Shown piece after piece: positions 12,201 through 24,200 of a DNA stretch of 64,000 nt; position 1 is the stretch's first letter, and each line of letters starts with the position of its first letter. The notes under the pieces are model-generated. The model was not told the origin of the DNA, made no database searches, and saw only the letters and a list, made by a program, of their open reading frames with translations. The stretch comes from Siderastrea radians (taxonomy: Eukaryota; Cnidaria; Anthozoa; Scleractinia; Rhizangiidae). Position numbers and translations under genes: made by a program. The stretch covers positions 53,972,711 to 54,036,710 of the forward strand of contig OZ024889.1 of assembly GCA_964017195.1 (NCBI GenBank). The letters run 5' to 3'.

Positions 12201-15200
12201 TGTAATTGTTAAATCGCATTTGCTCTTCCGGAATCAGCAAGTCAGGGTCTCTAACTCTAAAATCGAACAAATCGGTTCAAAATCAAAAGTAAAGCAGAAA
12301 AATTAAAAAGACTAACTGTTATATCCTTCTGTGCCGCTTATACTATCCAAGAAGATCCAGCCTCATGAAGAAATTCATTTCCCACCTGCCAATAACCTTT
12401 CTTAACGTTCGCAGCTAGATACTTTCCAAGTATTAAACAACCACAACAACATACACCAGAATTTTCCTCTCATAACATTTACTGAGAATGATTCTATCCT
12501 TACGATGTCTCAGCAACACTTTGGTCCCACCAGCATCAACAGTGCCACTGGACTTCACCTCCTGTTATTATCAGTCCTCCTTACTTTCTTTCACTAGTAT
12601 TGCACAGATATTTCAGTCCGGCCAAAGCCAACACTACTTGGCGGATGAGTGCTTCTATACCTACGATACTTTTGATGTGGACCCTTGTCCTATCGTGCGT
12701 GAGTGTGTGTACTAATCGATGTCTGTGTACAACTTCTTCTCTATATGTTCAGAGGTCAGTACAAAATTATACCACAACACAGTCAAAGCAAATCTTCCAC
12801 CAAGCCTCCGTCACCTTTCTTGACCTGCCAATTTAAAATGGCGACTCGTCCGCTCTTGTTCTCACGTCATCCCATCCCGTGGGCCATAGCGAAATACACC
12901 CTTCTGAGCCTTACACGACATATTTTGACCGACCAAACCAGTCCACGGTCTTGTCACGACTGCTCTAACCCGACTTCGTCGGTTAAAAATTCAACAGAAC
13001 TTATCATAGCAAGACATCATATATCAGGAGAAGCTATAGTACAAAATGGTAGAACAAGGACGGACACGAGTCTTAAAATGTTAGTTACCTTGCAGTTGTT
13101 GTTGCGACAAACCATGTGATTACAGCCACCATTTTTTTCTATTGTCACATGACACTTGGGACACTCCTATAAAGGGAGGATAATAATAAAAAAAAAATGT
13201 TACATTCCAGTGCTCTCCAAAGTGAGTACAACAGCTTACTGTTATTATTATAGGAGACTTGGTAGAAGAGTTCATATAAATATTAATTTTTAACTGGGAA
13301 ACACACCTTTGTATTTGCAGCTATCCAGTTTGATGTTTCACTGTCATCATTACACTTCTTTATCCATTTCTTGAGCCACTGAAATAAACACACAATCAAC
13401 TTTAACCACTTCTTGAGCCAAAGAACATAAACACAAATAAATACACAAACATACTATTAGTGCACACTGTTCAAAGAAGGACCACTCAAATAGTTGTTCA
13501 TTAAATACACTGCAGATATAGTGGTGAACAAAGAGAGCCACAGTTGAATCCCACTGATAATTCAGATTTTGTGTTTTCTTTCTTCAACAAAGGTTTTGTT
13601 AAAGTGGTACTATGATCAATTTTTTCCTTCGAATTTCGAAACTTTGTTTACTAAACACTCCCCAAGCGAAATTTTAAGCCTTAATTTCGACAAGAAGACT
13701 GTTTATTGAAACTGCAATTTTCCGATTTAATAGTCCGCGATCATTACACCAGAAAGGACAGAATGACATCATTCACACACGAGTTTTAGAATGCAGTGTG
13801 TGTGAAAGTGCCTTATTTAGTATGCAGCACGGGAGTTTTGAGCTTTCACACTCTCAAACTCGTGTTTTGCATAATTTGTAAGCCGCGTTCACACACTACA
13901 TTCTACAGCTCTTGAGTGTATGACGTCATTGTATCCTCTCTGGTGTAATAATGGCGGACCATTAAAACGGAAAAGTGCAGTTTAAATTAACGGTCTTCTT
14001 CTCAAAATTAAGGCTTATAATTTCGCTTGGGTAGTGTTTAACAAACATAGTTTCGAAATCCGAAGAAAAAATTAAAGTGATTTTTTGATCATAGTACCAC
14101 TTTAAAAAAAAACTCACGAGCTCCTTCTTCTTCAGAAGCATTCTTCTTTGAGAACAAGCCAAAACTGATTACATAATTTAAGATAAATCAATAGTAACTT
14201 ACATGGCACTGAACAGGCTCATGAACTGGTTCTCCACATCCAAAGCTACAGAAGTTAAAAAACAATAATAAATTATAGCAAACTCCAACACATTTTTTAA
14301 TCTACTAACTGCACATCTCTTACATCCTGAAAAAAAATTTCCATACTATCATGAAACAGGTTTTGTATTTCAAGGTTATACAACTGACAAATAATCAAGC
14401 TCTGAGCGAAACTACTGTTAAAAATTTGCAATGAAAATAAAGCATGTATCAACTTTGACTCTTGTATCAGATGACAGGTGGTTTTGCATCCAAACAAAAA
14501 CAAAAACAAAAAAATTGTGCATCACCTTCAAATAATCTTTGAATGATCCAAATTCTATCAGATGACTAAAACACTTAATTAAGTACAGTTGCAGTACGCT
14601 AAAAGATCATGTTCTCTGCAAGTGAATTAAGTCAAAACATACTCACCAAAATGTGTAGCCACAAAGGCACGTCACTGGTAAAGCATCATGGTAGTTAGCC
14701 TTGACTGCATTTTGACAGTCAGGACCTGGACACCAGCTCATCAATCGATTGCTCTGTAAAGAAAAACAGCATAATTTATCTTACTGTCTGTGTCCAACAC
14801 TTGTCAAACTCCTATTTTATCTAAACTGTGTGAACGAGTCCATTATTGACAAGTTTAATCTTCACGAAGGGCAACTTAACAGTTCAAGAATCATGTAGCA
14901 ACTGAACTCACATAAACACAAACACACAGAAACAAATATCACAAGAAAATGCATAATAATTAGTCAGTGCGTGTCTCACATTCCTCACACATGCATCACA
15001 AGCACACTAGCTGTCACTTTAGTTTTAAAATTTCCTGGGAAGCTTAATCATCCATAAGGTGATCTGGCTTGTACCACTGTTCCAGAAACACTGAACCTAC
15101 TGACCCTTAACAACGTCCGGCCTCAAAACAGGAAAATTCTCAAACATCATTTTGTAAAATATCCACAAATAAACAGTACCAAAGGATTTAGTAATGTTCA

Positions 15201-18200
15201 AAAGCTTTGAAAGAGTTTTGAAATGAAAGTGATAAGGGTGTTAAGAGTGTAAAAATGGTGCAATGACTTTCAAGGAGAGTTTGTACAGCATTCAAGCGCA
15301 TAAAAAAGCAGCTCAGTCTACAGTGACGACCAAAACCAGAAGTTGAATTAATTTTAATTTCTTACTAGAAATATACTCTACTATTTTAGTCAGTTAGTAC
15401 ACTATGAATACAGCAGTTTTGTGCATTTGGTATTCGAAGGAGTAGAATTATTAGAAATATTGAGCTTTATAAAGAACCGTTTAAATTTAGGATCCAAAAG
15501 GATTCAAGATAAAAAAAACTCAGAATTGCTCAGAATTGTAATGCTCAGAATTACAATTGGTAAAACTAACTTCTTTCTAGCAATTACCTCAACAAAGCTG
15601 TTAGCTATCAGATGGTGGTATCTTGATTTTACTTTGGAATCTTTTACAACTTGCCTGCAAAAAAGAACACAGTAATAATTATTACCATTAATAATTATTA
15701 TTATTATGTTAATAATTATTAACATTAACACAACATACAAATATATTCATTAGAAAAGTATCGGAATAATTGGTAGAACACTAGGAATTTAAAAATAAGG
15801 AAAAAGTAACAAACAACCATATTATGCTTGTTTTATAATAGGAAATTAACGCTTGTGATATCAGATATTTGAAGTAAACAGGACTTAATGTGAATTGATG
15901 GGGAAATAGTGTAGAATAAAGAAAAATGAACACAAAAGGGACACAAGAAATACGTGCAGGATCTCTCTTGGTACATTCTGATTTCAGAAAAATACATACC
16001 TGACAGCTTAAGATACATACCCTACAAAAACTTCATCTACAAGGATGTCACACTTATGAGCAGGACAAGAAATGTTCTGATAAAAAAACGGAATAAAGGG
16101 ATGATGAAGTACACAAGAAACAACAAACAACAACAACTTTATTTTGAAGCAAATTAACAGAAATGTGTGCTTGCCACAAAAGGCAGAAATAAGCTATTCA
16201 GGGCATAGGAAATAAAAAAAAAGCACTAAAACCAAGGAAATAAATCTTGACTTAATAAAACTATCGATAGACCAAGCAGTAAGATCAGACCAGTCATGTT
16301 TTAAATTTACTTATCCAAAGCCAAAAATGGCCAAGAGATTTATTATGTTGGCAGATTAAACAGTCTTTTAAGATCTGAGGTTGATCTCTCAACCTTAGTA
16401 ACGAATGTTTAATTACTGTGTCTCCAATTAGCATGTATTTTATTGTATGCTTAAGTATCTTGACACATTAATAAAGTTATTATCTTATTATCTTATCAAT
16501 ATTTTCTGAGAGGTGGTTACAAACTCACCTCCCCTACATGTTCATCCATAACTTTAGTAGTAATGTACTCCTTCCAACATCTATGACAAAACCTATGACT
16601 GCATTCTAAACCAACAAAGGTCTGCAGAGACACAAAAATAATTTTGTTAGTTATAACTTAAAGACTAGCAATTCTAATCACACTAAAAAAAAAAATACTT
16701 CAAATAGAACTTTGCACAGCAAGGAGAAGTCTGACAACGACAGTTGACATTGTTGAAACATGGCAAAATTTAAGAGTAAAAAATTGAAAGCTTTGATGCG
16801 TGCGCTAATTTTGAACTTCAAAAACCAGACGTTTTGAGGCTGGCCTCTTCCTCAGTGGTCAAGATGCAACTGAAATGTTGCGTTCATTATAACTTTCAAA
16901 ACAAAACAAAAAACTACAAAGTTATTTGGGCAATTCCACGTGAGAATGTGAAAAATCCAGATTTTTAAAAAGTGGTTGGACTTAAAATCATACCCTGTAC
17001 TATATTGTTGACAAGTTATAGTACATAGAAAAATAAGTTTCAGTTTGCTTGTGATAGCAATGCATTCAGGGGGGGTCTCCAAAGTAAGTGTTTATTTTTT
17101 AATAAATAAACAATAGGTGAGAGACAAATTTTTAACTTGCTATATCAAACTTGGAAATGATTTGTGTCTACAAACAGTTATATCAGAAGAAATACCTCAA
17201 AGGAGTTAATACATAAAAAATATAAATTTCACCCTGAACTTTTTTTAAAAAATAGTTATTAACAAAGTAAATTTTGTTACGGATGTTACGTAACGTCCGT
17301 AACGTTTACACAATCTTTTTCCATTCTTAAAATAACTATTTAAAAGATTTCAAAGATATTTCTGCCACAAAGCTAAATATTCTTTAGAAACACTTTGGTA
17401 AAAAGCAGTCCCTGAAAAACTGCAACATTTTCCAAATAATGGTAACAAAACTTTGTTACGGACGTTACGTTACGGACATTACAATTCTTGAAGCCAAGTA
17501 TTTAAACATTTGAAAAAGTCTCAAGAACCCAAACATTACACTCAAAGACAATTTGTCTTTTTAAACATTAACTTGTTGCATCTAACATCAATAGAATTAG
17601 TATTCTGGTTAAACAGTTATTTCTCTTGATAGTTTTTTAAACTTTTTTGTGTTTCCTGATAACTTTGAAAAGTTTTTCCACGGCAGGCAGCTCCGGAATT
17701 TCAAAAGGCCCACTGATAAATTGGGGAACAGTTACTGGATCAGAAAAAATGTTTGAAAAGTGGACTCTGTCCACGTCATCTCGTCTAGGCCAATGGAAAG
17801 TACTGGCACTATTTCTGTGCAGGAACTTGAATTCTACAAAACTGCCACTTTTCTTCATTACTCTACCAAAATAATAGGTTTTGACATAATCAACTGCATA
17901 GTATTCCCCTGGTTGAATAGTTGGTGGTGGAATTGGGCAAAGGCTTTTCTGGTGCAACTCTTGGATCATCAGTTGCCTGTATGCCAGAACCTCAGTTTTA
18001 GGGATCATCACAGTTCTAGTAGCCACACATCTTGCATATAGGCAACTGAAAATTCCACAGTCATAGGTATTATTCTGTTCTGGAATTTCACCAGGCCTGT
18101 TTGAATAGAAAGACCACTGGCTGACATCAGTCGACCGGTCAGCTTTCAAAAGAAGTGACACCATCATTTCCACTCGCTTTAAGACAGTCAGCTTAACAAA

Positions 18201-21200
18201 CTGACCTGGCAAGCTGTCGAGCACTATGATACACATTTCCTGAGGAAACATCACTCCAAGGAACCAATGTTCACCCCCAGTATCATTGCAGGGAAAGAAA
18301 ACTGCATCTTGTTTGAAAAGGTCATCTTTGTCTGTCAGAGGATCTTTCAGGGTCTGCCTTTGCACCAGCTTTTCAAATTCTTCCCATCGAAAAATTTCCA
18401 CTTTAACACCCTTTTGAGCACTTTCAGCCTTGACTAGCTGTAGATATGCATCAACAATAAAATTTGTAACCCACTTTGATTCATCTGCTGCAGCTTTTCC
18501 TTCGAGCCCTTTTAAGTCCCTTATGTCAATTAAGGGATCACCCTTAAAGTCAATGGCTTCACTGATAATTAGCTCTGCCATTAGACTGCTGAATGGAGGA
18601 ATTTGGAATTCAGTGCAGTGGTCATTAAGAATTGCCCTGATGTGGTCAGGCAAGCCTTGTTGTATCTGAATAATAATTTCCTCTTCATCAGTCATAGGTG
18701 TGTCAGCTGGTAATGTAGCATATGTGCACAATGGCATGTCATCTTCATCATCAGCAACATCACCATCACTACCACCATCACCACTACTCTCTTCATCCTC
18801 ACTGTCCCCACTGTTGTTACAGGAACCGTCACTGACTTCAGATCTGGTTATTTCATTGACTGAGTCACTACAGGTTTCTTCAGCATCATTTGATTGTTCA
18901 ATCTCATAAAGAACAGATAGCTGACTTGAATAAAGGAGACAATGTACTTGACCATTCTCTGCTGGTACTATGCAGTGGACCTTGCTAATTCCTGGGATAG
19001 CTGTGGCTTTTTGAAAGCATTTGTCCAGTTCAAGACCACTGCCGAATTCATCAATGTCCTTCTTAAGACATAGTTGAATGTTGATTGATTTGCAGAATTG
19101 TGCTGCAACCGTTGCAAAGGATTTTGCGTCCTGCACATTTGCCACTTTCCTCGTGGACACTGCAGTCCACACCATCCTTTTTACCGTTCCTCCCAAGCCA
19201 TCAACCACTCCTTTGCCATGGGAAGTGGCAAAAAAGTGCCACTTTATTTTTAGTCCCTTCTTTTGAAGAGTGTGGTAGAAGCCAGCCATGTACTTGTTTT
19301 TAAATTGGGAGGTGGGCCCATCAGAAAAGATGTCGACAACTTTAACCTGTGGAAAACTTTTCTTGACAAAATTGTTTACCACAATATCCATAGAAACAGT
19401 AACTGATTTCTTGTCATGGTCGAGGTCATCACTCACTATAACATGTGAACTGCACTTTGTGTTGTCATCCGAATCTTTAGTCCAAATTGCAACAGTAAAG
19501 AGTGTAACCTGTTGCTGACTCCAATGCGCTGCTTGAATTTCATCTTGATGCTGACAGGTATAATTTTCAGCAAAGTCAACTTGGACAACAGCTTCATTTG
19601 GTTGCATTTTTCAAAAATTCTGCTTGTTTCCTCTTTACAAAAACATGCTCCAAGAATGAAGGCATTTTACTTTGAAGAGAATGCAAGGCTTCTTCAACAG
19701 TTCCCTCTTTGGTGACTTTCTCCATCTTCTTCACCAGTTTGGGTTTGCCTTGTTTGGACTGAACTTGATGAGACACTCTCTCCCATTGTTGCCACTGAAC
19801 AATTTCATCCAGAGCAGCATCTTCCTTGACTGCATCAAGCCAGGCTGGACATGAACCACATTTGCACATCATGCATTCTTCTTTATTGCTATCACAGACA
19901 AAGTTATCAACAAATGCTGCAGAGTAGGAAGGGAAACTTTGGATTTCTTTTGTGAGACATTCGCAGAGCAACTTCACGTTGTCATGATACTGGCAGAGAC
20001 AAACCTGCCGTGGCATGAATGCTTGCAGCAAAACATTCTTCGGTCTAAGAGAGCAGTATTTGCTGAAGCCAATCTTTACCTGAGGGTTCTCTTTCTGAAA
20101 CAGTCCAAAAGTCTCTTTCAGTGACCACATCAAGTGCCTCTTTTGTACTTTCAACTTCTTCCCATTCTCTTTAATGATAACAGAGTCTTTACGCCCTGGT
20201 GCTTGTCGAGAAATGGAATCTCGGTAGTAAAAGTCTTGAACACAGTCTACTGTGGACTTGGCAATGCACTTGTTGCCAGTGGATTTCTGGTGTTCACTTG
20301 AAAGTGAAAGTCCATGTGACTTTGCAATCTTTTCTATTACAGCTTTTCGTTTCCTTGGGCTATTTGGAAGTAATGGTGAAACTTTGTGTACTGCTTTACC
20401 CAGTGCTTGTGGAGTTTTGTAACCATATCTTACATGAGTGTCACCAGGATATTGTACATGTTAGGCAGACAACTTTTTCTTAAGCCTGTGCAATCGCACT
20501 CTTTCCCTGCACTTCTTTCTTTCAAGTTCAGCTTTTCTTGGATCAACAGCTTTCTTTCTACTTTCCCTTTTCCTAAGTCTGTCTTTCTCTTTATGTGCTG
20601 CATGCTTTTCTGCATTTTCTTTGATTTTTTTTCTGTGATTTCGGACTCTTTCTGCCACAGTTAAAGGCATTTTTGGATATGTGAATTCTCAAAGAAAGCA
20701 GTGTTTTAGAGAAGTAATGAATTATACTCACTGGAGTCCAGTATATGTCTGTGGGCTCAGATAGTTTGCAAAGAGCATGCTCAAAGCTGAGTACCTTATG
20801 TAAAATGCATGTAGTGTCCTTCATACTGTGTTGGGACATTTCACGGCTTTAACATAAAGTACCAACCATTTTGATTTATAAAATGTTAAATACAAGCCTT
20901 TTTAAACTTACATGTCCAAAAAAATGTGGCCAACAATACAAAAGAGCTGATTTATCGTGTGCATTTTATAATAATTCACACAGTGTAACGTCCGTAACAT
21001 TGGCTGTAACGTCCGTAACGTTAAAGTTCACATAGCATTATATAATTGCGAAAGCCAGTTTAAATGAAATGAAGCTTTTTGGTTCACACAACTACTATAC
21101 TTCAAATATTTGGAGCAGTTCATGCAATAAGCCCTGACACTTCACAGGAATTTTCCATTAATACCAGTGCTCTGGCTCATGTGGTTGGTTTTTATGTAAC

Positions 21201-24200
21201 ATCCGTAACGGTGTGTTTTTTGCTCTATTTTGAAATATAGGCCAGTCAAGTGGAAAACTTTTATAACTCAATTAATGCGTCAGTAGGCACAAACATGATC
21301 ATCAATGTAACATTGGACAATCTCTTCCTATCCTTTGCCTGTGCTAGATTAAAGTTTCAAAAATGACTCTGAATGTAACATCCGTAACTGTGGAAATGCC
21401 CATTTGCACATGCTGTCTACAAGACTTTTAAAGAAAACACGTGCCATAAAAGAATAAGAAAAATTGTGCCCAGTTATTTGTGCGCATTGACTTTGAGAGT
21501 GTTATATGAATGCAAACTCAGTGATGAGGCCTTCTGGGTGTAATGTATGATGGGTGCATTTAAGAGTGATGTGCGTCTTCTCAAAGTCACCACTTGCCCA
21601 CTGCTTTTAAGACATTTTGTACTTGAGAAAATAATAGGAAAGGCAAAATGAAAAACAGCTGTAAGCCTTTACAACTTCTGAAATCCCGAATTTTGCACCC
21701 TACAATGTGCTGCATGTTATACAACACATGGCTGTTCATGTGTGAGTGACCTTATGAATGACAGTAAAAGCTGATGAAGTTAAAAGTCACAAAATTGGTC
21801 ATCAATTTCCAATATCAATCAATTTATTAACATCAGTTATTATTAAAATCAATTATCATTGATCATCAATTTTGTCTGTTAGTCAGGCTAAGAACCTATC
21901 ACTTTTTCAAATAATTTTTGTAAACACTGCTGCACCTGACTAAGCTTCATGATCCAATCTAGGTAAATAGCACTTACTGATACATGTGTGGGATTCAAAC
22001 AGATCTCACAGTTTGCCTCTTGGGATGCTGACGATGATCTTGTGTTAACCTAATCGACAAACACGTGGCTGTTAATATGAAATGTAATGCTAATCTGACC
22101 TTAACTTGAATTGGTTCACAGTGTTCAATGGCAAATATTCTCTTATCTGTTTTTCATAACTACATGTGATAATCATAACTTCATTATTTGCAATGGGTGA
22201 CAAAAGCACTGTAATTATTGGCAACCACCTAAAGCAAGTTAGAGAAAGAAGGTTTGGGAAAAGGAAAAAAAAAGAAAGAAAAGAAAGAAACCACTATCAG
22301 ACATGAAAAAGGCAAGTGAGGGATCAATAATTTTGTTGATGTACATGTTGTAGGTTAATCTTACCATATGAGCTACAGAAAAGAGTCTATCTGGGGCATT
22401 ATTAGAGATACGATACCTAGGGTGTTACCCTGGTAGAAATCCTATACAGGATCCTACAGGATCCTATAGGATCCTGTAAGTTCACACAGGCACCATGGCA
22501 CCATGTTGTTTAGGATCCTACTCAGGATCCTGTAAAGTCTTTCAGGATCCTGCTTAAGATTGTCCAGGATCCTGTTTAGGATCCTGTAGGATCTTGTTTA
22601 GGATCCTGCTTAGGATCCTGTAGGATCCTGTTCCTACAGGATCCTACAGGATCTTATATAGGACCTTATCAGGATCCTGGTTAAGTTCCTACAGGATCCT
22701 GTTAGGATCCTATTAGGATCTTATTAGGATCCTGGGCAGAATTTTTACCAGGGTATTTGTATTTCCGCTGAAAAGTCTAACTCACCCTTTTACTAGGAAC
22801 AGGTCTTGAGTTTGTTCTATTTGGACTAACTATATGTGCTTCAGAAAAGAGCCTGTCTTGATCCCCACTGTAATACCTAACATGGATTAAAATATCATTA
22901 CAGTGAAAATGGTTTTCTCAGTGGTAATAAAAAATATTAATCTGTCTTGCTTCGCATCTTAAATGTAATAACAGTCAATTCTCATCACAACCAGTACCCT
23001 TGGAATCACAAGTTACTGTAATGTCTCTAACAGGAGTTTTTCCCAAGTAATTCTTGTCTTGAACTTAAACTCTTCTCAATAGAGTGTGTTCATAGCGGCC
23101 ATGCTGGAGGAGTAAAACAATAGACTTCCTTTTCATTGGGAAAAACGGTTTATTTTTCTGCAAATAGTTTTCAACTGTTTTGCTCCTCCAACATGGTCAC
23201 CATGAACACACTCTGTAGATAACTCCTGATCAGAGTGACTGTGACGCTGAGCACGAGTACAACCTTTGAATTTTAAACCAGTTGAACTCTCTTTGTAAAA
23301 CCAGTTGGCTCTTTCCCATTTTCTGACCAGCAGAGGATGCTCTAGCAACAGTGCTTTAAACATGGATACATTTTCTTTTCTTCAGGACAAGTGAGCCTCC
23401 AAACCTTTCTTTTAATTTAGGTAAACTGCAAAATTGGTCAGATTTCTGCAATGGGCGATTCCAGAAAATATCCGTACCATACCACGGACGGCTTTTCGGA
23501 ATTCCGAGGGCAAGGGGGGGTTCTTAGAACTGGAAATCCGAAGGCATGGGGGGATACTTACGAGTGGAATTCTGAAGGCATGGGGGGGTTTAGATCTGGG
23601 ATTTACACAGGAGACAGACAAGAATGTATTCCTTGAAAGCGCTTTTTTATGGACGTTTTAAATCAGTTTGTAAATAGAGCATGAACTGGCGACATTGCAG
23701 ACGACCGCGCCGTGGAAGCAGAATACAAGTCAAGCATCGATCGACAGGCATGTGTTCATTTTCATTAGGAAAACCGACAAAATATAGGTTGTATTTTAAG
23801 CTCCAGAGGCCTTACGTTGATTAATTTCTTGTCTGATCGATTAATAAAATATGAAAAATCTATGTTTCTTACCGCTTGTACATTTCTTGTACTCCCGTAG
23901 TATGAACGTCGAAAACTCGCGCCAGTCCCTTTCTAAGGGGCGCCTGCTACACCGCCTGTCGGATTTTTGCAGATTTTGAGATTGGCAGTGACTGCTGACC
24001 CCGATGGCTCAAATTGAAGATGGCGGAAACAAAATATACTCGATCGTAATATCTTCCGCGAGGACACACGTTCATCACACGATATTCTTATTTTAATGTT
24101 CTTTACCAGTTTGGGGCAATATAAAGTTAACTAAGGTGGAGTCTGTTGAACAGCGGTAAGGAGAAAATGTTTAATTTTTTGTACAAATTTTCATTCCAGA

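Noticed and set aside
17647..20124. Plus-strand ORFs across the transposon
   Set aside because: Antisense shadows of the transposon coding frame.
22444..22735. CRISPR-like spaced repeat array
   Set aside because: Units are irregular and self-complementary without unique spacers, and the host is a metazoan.
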